From positions 28,328,501 to 28,392,500 of the forward strand of contig JBANSL010000001.1 of assembly GCA_037127255.1 (NCBI GenBank): a stretch of DNA of 64,000 bases, read 5' to 3'. The DNA is from Persicaria tinctoria. Its lineage: Eukaryota; Streptophyta; Magnoliopsida; Caryophyllales; Polygonaceae. The notes under the pieces were generated by a model. It ran no database searches. It was not told where the DNA came from and worked only from the letters and a program-made list of their open reading frames with translations. Shown in pieces: positions 44,775-56,278 of this stretch (position 1 is the stretch's first letter; the number at the start of each line of letters is the position of its first letter). Made by a program: the position numbers and the translations under genes.

Positions 44775-46173
44775 ATGCGAAGAACTGATTGCACACCTAT
44801 CGACCCTATTCTCAGCCTGAACGCTTTTTCCATCTACAGTAAAGGCCAAGGAGGATGTTGACAACCAACAATGAGAATGAGGTCCAGCTCACACCAGCAC
44901 AGGAGCTTGAGCAACTCCGCCTACGGATTGAGGAATTCACCGCCAGAGAAGCAGAGTATGCCCGACGAGAGGCGGAATATCAATAGAACCAACAAAGGTG
45001 GAAGCAAAGGGTGGATCGTGAAGTCAATGCCCGACGAGAGCTTGAGGAACAATATTAGCATATCCCTGCAAACGCAAAGGAGTACTAGCACCCTACCCTG
45101 GAAGTTCCAGAATCACCAATCATCCTCCCGTGCGTTAACTTTGAAATTCATCCTTCTTTTATTACTGAAATTAGGAGGAATCAATTTAGGGGGAAACCCA
45201 ATGAATGTCCTTTGGAGCATGTTACTACTTTTCTAGATTTATGCAAAGCTATTGCAGATGGTGCTAATCTAGAATATCTGAAACTAAAGGCCTTTCGTTG
45301 GTCTCTCGCAGGATTAGCTTCATAGTGGCTCGAGGGTGTGCCTTCAAAATCAATTCGCACGTGGAATAAACTACAAGACTTGTTTCATAACAAGTTCTTT
45401 CCTCCTACCAAAACAGTTGCGCTCAAACAACTAATCACGGCTTTCAGACATAAGTCAAGGAAAACATTAGCATAGGTCTGGGAGCGCTACAAAAGGCTTT
45501 TGAAATCCTTCCCTCCGCATGGACATCCACCCTACGTGATCCAAGAGATCATATTTAATTGCATGGATGCATCAACTAAGGAGCGGATCAACAACTACAC
45601 TGCCTATAGGTATCTCGATTACACCCCACGGTGTGCTTGGGAAACCTTTGAGACGATGGCTAACTACGACAACACATATCGGACTTCTGCGGCCTCAGTT
45701 TTGCCCCATCTATGCCCTTATATGAGCCACCAAAGGAGATTGATCCGGACGTCAGGGAACAGTTCCACAATGATCATGTACGTCATCTCACCAAGCAAGT
45801 TAAATTCCTATCTAAAGATAAACCTTGTTTGGAATGTGGGTCTGTGAGGCACAACACTAAAGCGTGCCCACATGCCAACCAAATACTACAGGCAGAAACC
45901 CACGAAGAGGCATGTTACGCGGGGGGGCACTACTCAGGGCAACATCAGCAAAAGAACTGGAGCAACTATCGCCAGCCCCAACATCAAAGAGATCCCCCGC
46001 CCTACAGATCTCCTGTTCACCCTGACAAAGAAAGTAAGAAAGATGACTTGCAGCTTATACTTGAAGAGATGCGGAGGAATCACACCGACAACAAACAGTC
46101 TATCAATTCCATCCACACTCAGCTGCATGGCATCAACTCTAGGCTTGGGGAGATTGATTTCTGGAGGTAAACT
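44775..46173 (+). pseudogene. Athila-like gag of unit E with zinc knuckle
   Basis: M-R-R-T-D at 44775 matches the M-R-R-S-G start of unit F; the main frame then runs from 44855. It carries a coiled-coil-like start (E-L-E-Q-L-R-L-R-I-E-E), N-E-C-P-L-E-H, L-K-A-F-R-W-S-L-A-G, N-K-F-F-P-P-T-K-T and W-E-R-Y-K-R-L-L. In the 44855 frame all five stops are TAG (44984, 45056, 45086, 45323, 45473). After a frame change near 45710 a C-x2-C-x4-H-x4-C knuckle (C-L-E-C-G-S-V-R-H-N-T-K-A-C) lies near 45830. TAA at 46168 precedes the M-E-T-Q-M-G-Q-L block. Confidence 0.82.
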
Positions 46174-47121
46174 ATGGAGACCCAAATGGGTCAATTAGCT
46201 TCATCAATCCCTAAACAATCAGGCACGCTTCCTGGATCATCTGAACCTAATCCTAAGAATAAGTCTACAGGACATATAGCTGCCATGAACCTAAAGAGAG
46301 GGCGTCAGATGCAAACGCCCGAGCAAAACATGGAGCAGAATGATAAGAAAAGTACTCGACATCTTCTAGTCCACTCGACGTCAACCAGAATTTGGTCGAT
46401 GTCGAGGACCTTGTGGTCAATGTCGAGCAGAATGTAGAGCCCACCCAAAAATCGACTACTGTACTCGACGTCGACCAACCTTCTGACAATGTCGATCACA
46501 CTCCTGCACCACCGAAAAAGAAAACATTGCGATTCCCAACCAAATCTTTGAAGTACCCAGCAGAAAAGAAGTTTCAGCGGTTCGTGAAGATGCTTCAGAG
46601 GCTCAATTTCACCATTCCTTTCACAAAAGCTCTTCATGAGATGCCGTTGTACGTCAGGTTCCTCAAAGACATCCTCAGCAAGAAGCGGTCGATGGCTGAG
46701 ATTGCAAAGGAGTGCAGCAAGATGGACGTTCCAGAGAAAAGGACAGATCCAGGTAAGTTTGTTATAACCATTGGATTTGGTCAAAACAAATTCAATGCAT
46801 TATGTGACTTGGGAGCCAGTGTAAGTATAATGCCTTTATCAATCATGTCCAAAGTCAAGATAGGTGCTTTAGAGCCTGTGATGCCCGACTCTATATAGAA
46901 AACAACACAATTGTTATCCCAATAGGCATGGGGGACGATGTGCCGGTACAGGTAGGTAAGTTCTTTGTCCCTGCTGGTTTTCTAGTTATTGATATGGCAG
47001 AGGACCCTGCTTGTCCAATTATTCTAGGAAACCCCTTCTTAGAGAAGGTGGATGCCAACATAAGCGTAAGGAAGGGAGTGTTCACTTTCAACATCAGAGA
47101 TGAGGTAATTGAGTACTCTTA
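46174..47121 (+). pseudogene. gag end and protease of unit E
   Basis: M-E-T-Q-M-G-Q-L begins the gag C-terminal part, followed by the palindromic-word segment (46350-46500), read in one frame as V-D-V-E and L-D-V-D-Q repeats. Then comes L-R-F-P-T-K-S-L, F-V-K-M-L-Q-R-L, the protease C-D-L-G-A-S-V-S-I-M-P-L-S near 46805 and, after a break at 46896, V-P-V-Q-V-G-K-F-F-V-P and I-I-L-G-N-P-F-L to TAA 47119. No RT follows. Confidence 0.8.
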
Positions 47122-47289
47122 AAATAAAACTGAAAGGCATACATGTCTTATGGAGGAGGTCAAATCAATCTCATCCCCCTACATCAGTTGCAGGGACCCT
47201 AAGGTAAGAAATATAACTCCCGAAAAACTGGATAAAAGGGATATGGAAGCACATGGGGAGGAGATCATGGTCATCCTAAACGAGGAGAA

Positions 47290-47605
47290 TGAGATTCTAC
47301 TCGACATCGACCAAGGTAAGTCGACGTCGACTAACTATTTCTCGGATGCTTTGCCAGGTCTTAAGTATGGGTTCGATGTCGACCAGAAGTACTCAACATC
47401 GAGTACTCTAGTCGACGTCGACCAGGTTAAGAGCCCCCCATCGACTACACCTTCATCAAGCACTCCACCCGAGCCAGCAAAGTACTTGACGTCGAGTAGT
47501 CTACTCGATGTCGACCAGCCAACCAGCAACTCGACTCCCCCCTCCACGATGAGCAAGCCACCAGATGCACAGCAGTACTAGATGTCGAGTAGTTTAATTT
47601 ACTCG
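47290..47605 (+). repeat. palindromic-word array behind protease E
   Basis: About ten TCGAYRTCGA words (for example CTCGACATCGACC 47301, GTCGACGTCGACC 47410, CTCGATGTCGACC 47505) at irregular 20-60 bp spacing. In the frame 47150-47581 they encode L-D-V-D-Q, S-T-S-S-T repeats. Confidence 0.85.
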
Positions 47606-47639
47606 ATGTTGAGTAGATTCAGAGGTCCTGAATTCAGAT

Positions 47640-48156
47640 TCTGCGAAGGTAAGCCAAGGTAAGGACATCTCTTCTATGATTTCAATCATAAATGTATCTA
47701 TACAAGGGAGAGGTTTGCCTTGGTATGTGTGATTATGCAGGGTTTCCAATGACGATCCTAAGGAGTACGAAGTAGGAGACAAGGTGTATGTCTCCAAATC
47801 CAAGAATCATTGGTTTCCCAACAAATTCAATCACAAGAAGATGGGACCATTCACGGTGCACAAGATCCATTCCAGAGGACTACAGCTGATGGAAAAGAAT
47901 GGAGTTTTATTCGAGGCCCAATCTACATGGATGCTGCAAATACCACCTTGAGCTTAAACGGAAGAAGTCGACCTAGCGACTATAAAATCTAGAGCTTGTA
48001 ACAAAACAATTAGTTTTTAGGATTTTTAGACATATCTGCTATTGGTTTTTAGTTTTGAAACATTATTTTTGGGTGTTACTATTGTGGATATTATCTGTCT
48101 AACGAATCTTGTAGGTATAAAAAAGTTGCAGAAGTACTCGACGTCGAGTAGTCTAC
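47640..48156 (+). pseudogene. intron-like segment, integrase tail and 3' UTR of unit E
   Basis: GT-AG segment 47649-47740, then Y-E-V-G-D-K-V-Y-V-S-K-S-K-N-H and G-P-F-T-V-H-K-I to W-M-L-Q-I-P-P and TGA near 47949. GTCGACCTAGCGAC-TATAAAATC and an AT-rich tail follow. As in E', everything between protease and integrase tail is absent, so this is a shared non-autonomous design rather than two separate accidents. Confidence 0.68.
47649..47740 (+). other. intron-like segment, copy 2 (92 bp)
   Basis: GTAAGCCAAGGTAAGG at the start, GATTATGCAG at the end, same 92-bp length as 42475-42566 despite many internal substitutions. Confidence 0.6.
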
Positions 48157-48511
48157 TGATGTCCACTAAAATAGCCAAGTTTTTATGCACATTTTAGCTC
48201 CATATTCTATACACTTTGCATATTTCGGGATGGGAATATGTTGAATTTAGGTAATATGTGCTTATTTGCAAGAAATAGAGGTCTACATAAGTTTTGGTTT
48301 AATATTACAGAATTTGGAGCCATTCTGGAACAAAACTAAGAAGAGAAGACGGAAGCCATGTTTTACTCGATGTTGAGAATAATACCTCGATATCGACAAA
48401 AAAGCTGTGAACCAAAGCTTGGTCTAGGGGAGTCTGATCGAGAAAGCTGAGAAACGAAGCCAACTCGAGTTCTGAACATTACTCGATATCGAGTAATTTA
48501 CTCAATGTCGA
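48157..48511 (+). repeat. first LTR of unit F, left part (split by LARD B)
   Basis: Begins near TGATGTCCAC and shares its backbone with the E LTR (TTATTTGC-AAxxA-TxxAG-GTCTACAT). It continues at 53505 after LARD B. The last bases GTCGA (48507-48511) are the target duplication. Confidence 0.65.
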
Positions 48512-49946
48512 TGACGGAGGAAAAACCTGTCGTTGATCCATCAAAGTAAACTCAAACTTACAACTAGTATAGCAATAAGCAAGAGGTCGATCACACAGCG
48601 AAATTCGCTATTCAAATGTGCTTTAGATGCCAATGAAGTAACCAAAAAAAGGGTGTTTTGAGTGTGAAAGTTCCGCCTTTTATCAAAGCGGAATGATGAA
48701 AGCAAAAGTAAATGATTGTAATTCAGACAATTAGGAGAAGCGATTCTACCTACAATTTTCCACTTTATTTGATTGAAGCGATCATTGTAACTTCTTCTCG
48801 TCCTATTAAGTTTCCTATGAATGCCCTTGTCCCGACCTTGTATAGTTACTGGTCCAACCAGTCCTAGCAACCCTTATCAATCGAACAGTCCCTAAAGAAG
48901 GATTTAACCCAATTGATAGCTTTAAGTTCAGAGATTAGCCAAGGTATTTGCAGTCCCTAAAGAGGGATTTAACAACACATTCAACTTCCTACTCATTCAA
49001 TTAGTTCAACCAGCCCTAAAGTAACAAGTTTGCCACTTAGGTTAAGGTTCACAACCAGGAATCTACAAAACCTTAGCGATTGAATTGATTTAACAAGTTT
49101 GTCAGACAAGTTAGAACAAAACAATAAACAATCAAGCACAAAAAAGTTGAAGCATTCAAATATAGGAAATAAGGAACGAGAATGAGAAACTCACAATCAA
49201 TCCAAATAAAGCATCAAATTGCAAGCAGAATAGATGAGTTTAGTTCCTCATGGAAGACATCGCTCAAAATCTCTAAAGTTTCTGATGAACGAAAGAATAG
49301 AATAGAAGTTTTCAAAATAAACTAAAATTGGCCTTATAAAAGATCCAAAGTCAGCCATAAAAAATATCCAACACAAACTAGGGTTTTATTAAATTAAAAC
49401 GCAGTGTTCACGTGCTGACGCTAAATGTTGCGGCCGCGTCATGGATGCTGCGGCCGCCGCAAATTGATTGGCCGCGGCCGCGGCATGGTTGCTGCGGCCG
49501 CATCCAGAGGCCTTTCACGGAAAATCTATCTCGAATTTGCTCTTCTTGTCAACACAAAAGTTGTAGTTCTCTGAAAGAGCTTTCCAACGCATGGTCATAA
49601 TATTCAATCGGGCAACTGAAGCCTCCAGAAATTGCAAAACAAGTTCAGCATGTCCGGTGACAACTTTTGCAGACTTGTTCTTCGTTTAGGTCCGCTTCTT
49701 CTTCTCAGGACCTCTTGAGATCTTCATGTAAGCTTCTCCGATTAACTAGACATTCTCATCTAATGCGTTAACAACTCCTGTCTCATCATCGGATCCACGA
49801 TTATATAAAATAATCAATAAAAGTGTGTAGATTCCGACTCTACTAACATAGAGAGCAAATATGCAAATTGTACTTAATCCATCCATGAAATGCATCTTAA
49901 CTAAGATAAATGCAACCTATTATGCCTACCTAAATGCATGCTATCA
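48512..49946 (-). repeat. 3' LTR of LARD B
   Basis: 1,435 bp. It has a U5 motif at 48563-48597, TATA-like CTTTTATAAGGCC on the minus strand near 49335, and GCGGCCGC-type words at 49425-49505. Confidence 0.92.
49425..49505. repeat. GCGGCCGC word cluster in the 3' LTR of LARD B
   Basis: Four TGCGGCCGC-like words (including GCCGCGGCCGCGGC); the same cluster lies at 53044-53120 in the other LTR with small differences. Confidence 0.85.
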
Positions 49947-49962
49947 AACTCCCCCACACTTA
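49947..49962 (-). promoter_or_regulatory. polypurine tract of LARD B
   Basis: On the minus strand AAGTGTGGGGGAGTT lies directly before the LTR start TGATAG. Confidence 0.75.
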
Positions 49963-51330
49963 ACCTTTGCTTGACCTCAAGCAATGATAGAATGAACATG
50001 AATCAACGCATCCAACAGGAAATCCCTTCAAGTTTCAACCTCATCAAAAAGCAACATCATAGCAAGTGAAAACATAAGCCAAGCAAACAAACGTCATAGC
50101 ATGTATTCCAGTGATCAAAGCTTAGAAGTAGACATCATCCAACCTCACCAGAAATATGTGTTTCACTCATGTGTTTAGACTTTAAGGTACAACTCTCAAC
50201 TCAATCAAAAATGCACTAAGCTCATAGACATTAAACAAAATATCACCAAATCTCCACCGAAATGTCATTACTTACGGGACACAATAAAGAAAATAAACAA
50301 AATGTGACATTTTTTTTCTTTTTTTTCTTTTTTTTTTCTTTCTATTTATTTTATTGTCTTGGTGCTTTCCTTACGCGAGGCGCAAACATGGGTGTGATGA
50401 ATGGCCCCGGTCTATCAACACCTCAACCTTATAATATGAAGTCCACTTGAACATCTTTTAACGCAAGTTGCAAACATGGGTGTCATGAATGAACCTGGTT
50501 ACTCAATGATCAAGCTTTCTTTCTTAGTGGATCGTTTTCAACACCTTTTTGCGCGAATCATACCCATGGGTGTCATGCAGAGATCCGGTTACTAAGTGCA
50601 TCAACCATTGCCACCTCATTCATTAAATATTCACAACTTCAAACAAAAGACTCAAAATATAAACATACACTTCGCAAGCAACAAACATGTGAGTCGGTTT
50701 TTTAAAAATAGATATTGCAGTCAATGCAAAGAGGTTGCAACACAAGGAGAGTAATTCACACAATTGAGCAAAAGATTTCAAATAAAGCTAAACATTCTCA
50801 CAAGGTCATGTTTTTAGGACTTCAATATACTTTAGCTCAATCATACATGCTCAATTATATTCGCTAGCTCATGTTTCACAAAAATCAAATATAGACAAGG
50901 CCAAAACATCCAAAACTCCATTAGATTTATATGATCATGCTTGAAATTTAAATTAGAGGACAAACTAAGCTAGATGGGTGTTTGAATAACACATATGTAT
51001 GCAATGCATGACTATTTTTTTGATTTTTTGAATTTTTTTTAAATACGAAAATAAACAAAAAATTAATAAAAATTGATTACATAAATTAAACATGGTGCAG
51101 AAATTTAAATATGATCTCCTATATGCACTATATATACAAAATTCCTCTCCCCCACACTTAAAGTTTTCATTGTCCTCAATGAAACAATAATGACAACAAA
51201 AGTAAATCAAATATAATCAGGGTGAAGGAAAAGAAAAAGGAAAAAGAAAAAAAAACTTACATCGGGTTGCCTCCCGAAAAGCGTCTTTGTTTCAAGTTGT
51301 TGGATCGACGTAATGTTGAAGCTCAAGACA
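49963..51330 (-). other. non-coding interior of LARD B
   Basis: It holds a pyrimidine tract (50310-50345) and three imperfect copies of an ACATGGGTGTCATGAATG block (about 50387, 50472, 50558, spacing about 86 bp). The TTCATTGAGGACAATG block with GTGTGGGGGAG follows (minus, 51140-51185), and then the GTCxCGGGAGGCAACCCG module (51263-51285). Confidence 0.6.
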
Positions 51331-51909
51331 CTAATCAGACATAGTCAAAGCCCTTATCAACCTGTCAAACTCTTGTGAAGAACTAATAAACAAACCTGCA
51401 CTACATACAAATAAATTGAAACTAAATATTAATACATTTAAGAACCGTTTCAACTTATTGTATTCATGAGCTTGACAACCCACATAGGGTATATAATACC
51501 ACCAATTTAGTTCTATTGGTGACTTGTCAAAGTAGTAGTCAAATGGATCAGCGTATCCCCCAATATTCTCTCTATTGCAGGAGACAACCTTTACTTGCTC
51601 TGTAGCGTCAGCAGTAGGCTCTAGATCAGATACATCAATGGGGGAGATAGGGATGATCACGTCAGATGGAGTGTGGTCTTCCTCTACCTTCTCAATGTGA
51701 TTTTCCACCATGACCTCAAGAGGTGCAACAGAGGTCTCAACGATTTGAGATACTGGAGGAAGTGACTCGTTCTGCGCACAATGATAATCCATGTAGCAGG
51801 AAAATTCCCAAATCTCTGAGAGTCCCATATCTAATAAACCTCCATCACTCAGGCACTTGGCAAGACTCCGTGTCTCAGAAGTCATGCCATCAAATATGCA
51901 TAGAAGCAC
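51331..51909 (-). CDS. LARD B protein with ELNWWYYIP block
   Basis: A 192-codon open frame with no internal stop. An acidic, proline-rich middle (E-K-V-E-E-D-H-T-P, I-P-I-S-P-I-D-V-S-D-L) leads to S-P-I-E-L-N-W-W-Y-Y-I-P-Y-V-G at about residues 132-146. A hydrophobic stretch rich in L/F/V near residues 157-178 could span a membrane. It ends S-Q-E-F-D-R-L-I-R-A-L-T-M-S-D. LARD C' preserves the same end (F-D-x-L-L-R-A-L-T-V-S-E). The true start may lie further upstream, as the first codons look unconserved. Function unknown. Confidence 0.6.
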   Translation of the reverse strand: MLLCIFDGMTSETRSLAKCLSDGGLLDMGLSEIWEFSCYMDYHCAQNESLPPVSQIVETSVAPLEVMVENHIEKVEEDHTPSDVIIPISPIDVSDLEPTADATEQVKVVSCNRENIGGYADPFDYYFDKSPIELNWWYYIPYVGCQAHEYNKLKRFLNVLIFSFNLFVCSAGLFISSSQEFDRLIRALTMSD

Positions 51910-52107
51910 TTCCCTTATGCTAGCTTGATATCCCCATCAATAAACATCGTTAATGTACTCCTGCAGTCTGATGAAGTATTGATGAAAACTCTCTCCATCT
52001 AACTGCAATAACCTCACCTTCAACATATGTTAGTAGCACGAGTGCGGGCCATGTAAGTGGTCCACGCCAAAAATCAGCACCAAAAACACACAATAATCAA
52101 TAAAATT

Positions 52108-52125
52108 TCCCCAGGAGCGGCGCCA
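52108..52125 (-). promoter_or_regulatory. primer binding site of LARD B
   Basis: Minus strand TGGCGCCGCTCCTGGGGA, a tRNA-Asp-type PBS with three changes, four bases from the LTR. Confidence 0.88.
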
Positions 52126-52129
52126 AATT

Positions 52130-53504
52130 TGACGGAGGAAAAACCCGTCGTTGATCCGTCAAAGTAAACTCAAACTTACAACTAGTATAGCAATAAGCAA
52201 GAGGTCGATCCCACAAGCAAATTCGCTATTCAAATGTGATTTAGATGCCAATCAAGTAACCAAAAAGGGGGGTTTTGAGTGTGAAAGTTCTGACTTTTAT
52301 CAAAGCGGATTGATGAAAGCAAAAGTAAATGCTTGTAATTCAAACAATTAGGAGAAGAAATTCTACCTACAATTTTTCACTTTATTTCATTGAAGCGATC
52401 CTTGTAACTTCTTCTCGTCCTATTAAGTTTTCTATGAATGCCCTTGTTCCGGCCTAATATAGTTACTAGTCCAACCGGTCCTAGCAACCCTTATCAATCG
52501 AACATTCCCTAAAGAAGGATTTAACCCAATTGATAGCTTTAAGTTCAGAGATTAGCCAATGTATTTGCAGTCTCTAAAGAGGGATTTAACAACACATTCA
52601 ACTTCCTACTCATTCAATTAGTTCAACCAACCCTAAAGGAACAAGTTTGCCACTTAGGTTAAGGTTCACAACAAGGAATCAACAAAACCTTAGCGATTGA
52701 ATTGATTTAACAAGTTGGCCAGACAAGATAAAACAAAACAATAAACAATCAAGCATGAAGAAGTTGAAGCATTCAAATATAGGAAATAAGGAACGAGAAT
52801 TAGAAACTCACAATCAATCCAAATAAAGCTTCAAATTGCAGGTAGAATAGATGAGTTTAGTTCCTCATGGAAGACATCGCTCAAAATCTCTAAAGTGTCT
52901 AATGAACGAAATAATAGAATAGAAGTTCTCAAAATAAACTAAAATTGGCCTTATAAAAGATCCAAAGTCGGCCATAAAAAATATCCAACACAAACTAGGG
53001 TTTTCTTAAATTAAAACGCAGCGTTCACGTGCTGACGCTAAATGCTGCGGCCGCGGCATGGATGCTGCAGCCGCCGCCAATTGATTGGTCGCGGCCGCGG
53101 CATGGTTGCTGCGTCCGCATCTAGAGGCCTTTCACGGAAAATCTATCCCGAATTTGCTCTTCTTTTCAACAGGAAAGTTGTAGTTTTCTGAAAGAGCTTT
53201 CCAACGCATGGTCATAACAGTCAATCGGACAACCGAGGCCTCCAGAAAGTGCAAAACAATTTGAGCATGTCTGGCGACAACTTCTTTAGACTTGTTCTTC
53301 ATTTAGACATTCTCATCTAATGCGTTAACAACTCCTGCCTCATCATCGGATCCACGATTATCTAAAATAATCAATAAAAGTGTGTAGATTCCGACTCTAC
53401 TAACATAGAGAGCAAATATGCAAATTGTACTTAATCCATCCATGAAATGCATCGTAACAAAGCTAAATGCAACCTATTATGCCTACCTAAATGCATGCTA
53501 TCAG
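52130..53504 (-). repeat. 5' LTR of LARD B
   Basis: 1,375 bp, starts (plus strand) TGACGGAGGAAAAACCCG and ends TGCATGCTATCA. It is about 60 bp shorter than the left LTR, mostly from a deletion near 53300, which removed the GTCCGCTTCTTCTTCTC block present at 49691. Confidence 0.92.
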
Positions 53505-54940
53505 TCGACCAAAGCTCGGAAGAACACCTGGACTCGAGGGAGGAAACCTGATCGAGAAGCCGAAGAGAAGACAACTCGAGCAACCTTACTCGATATAGAG
53601 GAATTTCCTCGATATCGACGAAACTGAGAATGCCTGGCCGAGTCCAAATCGGGAAGAGGTTGCTTGAGCAAGCCAGTGAAGCCGAAGTCGATGACATTTC
53701 TCCTCGATGTCGAGGAAATTCCTTGATATCGAGTAAAAAGTTCTTGGGCCATGACGTTGTTGGGCCTGTCCGAGTCGAGCTGGATTGTTTGGATTGCTTA
53801 GGAGGGAAGGAAATCCGAGTCTGTCAAAGATCTATCAAGTATATCAAGATCTATCCAAGGAAGAGAGATTAATCTACCACATGAAGATATTTAGATATTT
53901 TAGATATATTTCCTTTTAAGATAAATGTTCCTTTTTAAGTTTTATCTTTAGAAAATAGATATAGATTGCTTTCCTTGATTAGCAAGGATTAAGCCCTATA
54001 AATAAAGCCCATGGGGTTGATTTTCTATTCATTCAATTCATAAGCTAGAGAAGTAGTTCCACAGAGAAGTTTAGGAGTTCAAAGGTTTTAGGGTTTTGGC
54101 GTTCAACGAAAGTTGGAGTGCCGGGATTGTAAAGACTTTGAATATAGTTTATGCAAGTTATTTCTTTTACATCAATGTCTGCGATTGCAATGAAGAGCGA
54201 GTAGTCCACCTACTTCTAGGGTTGTGGTGAGCCCGACGATAGCCATGCGTATTTGAGGTAAAGTTCCGACTTTTATCATGTTTTGAGCATCTACTACCTT
54301 TTATGTGTTTATTACCCATTCAATGGAGATCCATGCTAACAACTTGGATTGTAAACCTAAAATCGGTAGATACAATCAGGGTTTCTTGAAAGAGTTTATT
54401 AATTGTTGGAAAAGGCGAAAGTTTGATCCTTCGATGCGATTTGCATGATTATCGTTATTTATCTTGCCTTATGCATGCTTGGTTATTGTCGTTATCGCAA
54501 ACCCCAATCTTGGAAGTTTTCTTTCATACATAGTTTATTTCGAAAAGCCTTGTTCTTTATTTTATTTCGTTTTAAAGTTTCTGCCTTCCTTGATATCGAC
54601 CAACACTGGTCGACATCGACTTCTGACGTACGATCGCCTAGATCGTTGTAGCTTCTGGTTTGCAGGAACTCGACGTCGCCAAAAGTTTACTCGATATCGA
54701 GTAAAAATCCTCGATATCGACCAAAGCCCGGGAGCTGCTGCTTGCTTGCATCGACTTGTGCGATCTTCTGTCGACTAAACACTAGTCGAGATCGGGTAAT
54801 CTGCTGTCGATCACTTGTGAGATTCAAACCTGACTTTCTCTTGCTACATCGGGAGAGAGTCTTGAACATTATTTGCTAGGATCCAATAAGTTTGCTTTAT
54901 TTTATTCATATTTAATTTTCACTCTCGATTTCCTCTCTCA
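53505..54940 (+). repeat. first LTR of unit F, right part
   Basis: It has a TATAAATA box at 53997-54004 and ends CCTCTCTCA six bases before the PBS. From 53752 on it is nearly identical to 57675-58904. Palindromic words lie at 53580-53735 and 54595-54790. Confidence 0.85.
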
Positions 54941-54946
54941 CCAAAT

Positions 54947-54964
54947 TGGCGCCGTTGTCGGGGA
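54947..54964 (+). promoter_or_regulatory. primer binding site of unit F
   Basis: TGGCGCCGTTGTCGGGGA differs at one position from the tRNA-Asp complement, the best-preserved PBS in the window. Confidence 0.9.
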
Positions 54965-55026
54965 GGCTATCATTCGCGCCTTAGGTAGTTAAATCTCACC
55001 TTTTCTTTAAGTTACTTCGCAAGTGT

Positions 55027-56278
55027 ATGCGCCGTTCTGGTCAACCACCTGAGTTTGATGGCTTAGACGAACCGGAACGTCTTATACACGTTCACGCTAA
55101 ACTAAAAAGAGTCATGACGGCCGCAGAAACACAAGAACAACTGATACAGAGGCTTCAGAGGGAACTAGCCGCCAAAGATACTGCTCTCACCGCTGAGAGA
55201 GCACGCACTACGCAGGAAACGGAGTGAAGGAGGCAAGTGGAAGTTGAGCTTGCCCAATATCCTACCACTGCAGAGGATTACATGCACCCGACTCTCGTCG
55301 TGCCTGAATCGGCTATTCTAATCACTGAGAATAACTTTGAAATTCGCATTCCTTTCCTGATTGAAATTAAAAATAATGCTTTCTTTGGTAGATTTAATGA
55401 ATGTCCTCTTCAACATATTACCAACTTTACTAATATGTGCCGTACTCTTGCTGAAGGTACCACTTTGGAATATGTCTTGATGAAGGCTTTTCGTTGGTCT
55501 CTGGCTGGTCCAACATTAAAATGGCTTGAAGGTCTCCGTCCACGATCCCTCACGACATGGGCTGAAGTGAGGCAGGAATTTCTCAACAAATTCTTTCCTC
55601 CTGCCAAGACAGCAATCCTCCGCCAAAAGATTACATCTTTCAAACAGAAACCTGGGGAGCCGCTAGCAAAGGCATGAGAACGATATAAGGATCTACTGCG
55701 ATCCTGCCCTACATATGAACAACAACCCTGCATCATTCAGGAGATCTTATTCAATTCTCTTGACCTGGCTGCTAAGGATAGAATCAACACGTATACTCAT
55801 TATGAGTATCTGACAATGCCGCCAGCTGACACATGGGCTGCCCTCGACAAGCTGACCAACTATGACAACAAGTATGGGGCTCCAACAAACTATGATGAAG
55901 ATGCCTACGTCAGGCCAGCCCCATCCATGCCCCTCTATGAGCCTTCTAAGGAGATTGACCCAGATGTCAGGTAGTAGTACTACAGAGATCAGAATCGCAA
56001 GCTCCTCAAGCAAGTCAAGTATCTTTCTGTCAACCAGCCTTGCATCGAATGCGGATCACAGCGGCACACCACTACTGAGTGCCCACACACAGAGCAAGTC
56101 AGGATGGCAGAAATCCATGAAGAGGTAGCTTATGCAGGGGGTCCCAATCACTATATGGGGGACCAAAGGTTTCAGCAACCACAGAGCTCTAGGGCATCCA
56201 GAAAGAGATCAACGGAAGGATGATCTACAGACGATCCTTGATGAGATGCGCCGGAATCAAGCACAGTAGTAGCAGTCT
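55027..56278 (+). pseudogene. Athila-like gag of unit F with zinc knuckle
   Basis: ATG 55027 is 62 bases behind the PBS. The frame has a coiled-coil-like start (L-I-Q-R-L-Q-R-E-L-A-A-K), F-G-R-F-N-E-C-P-L-Q-H, M-K-A-F-R-W-S-L-A-G, N-K-F-F-P-P-A-K-T and E-R-Y-K-D-L-L. The knuckle C-I-E-C-G-S-Q-R-H-T-T-T-E-C is near 56045. Stops: TGA 55225, TGA 55675 (where relatives have W) and two TAG at 55972-55977; a frame change lies near 56190. It is the least damaged gag here. Confidence 0.85.

Larger units (their letters stand above)
48512..53504 (-). mobile_element. LARD B, complete with two LTRs
   Basis: Two LTRs (48512-49946 and 52130-53504) of high similarity, TG…CA ends, PBS at 52108-52125 beside the right LTR, polypurine tract beside the left LTR, and a perfect 5-bp duplication GTCGA (48507-48511 and 53505-53509) define a minus-strand element of 4,993 bp. 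The target is a palindromic word (CAATGTCGACCAAAG) in the LTR of unit F. The interior has no gag or pol but one ORF of the E-L-x-W-W-x-Y-I-P family, so it would depend on an autonomous relative for movement. Confidence 0.95.

Noticed and set aside
49425..49505. GC-rich clusters as CpG-island promoters of host genes
   Set aside because: They lie inside LTRs of transposable elements and no host ORF starts nearby.
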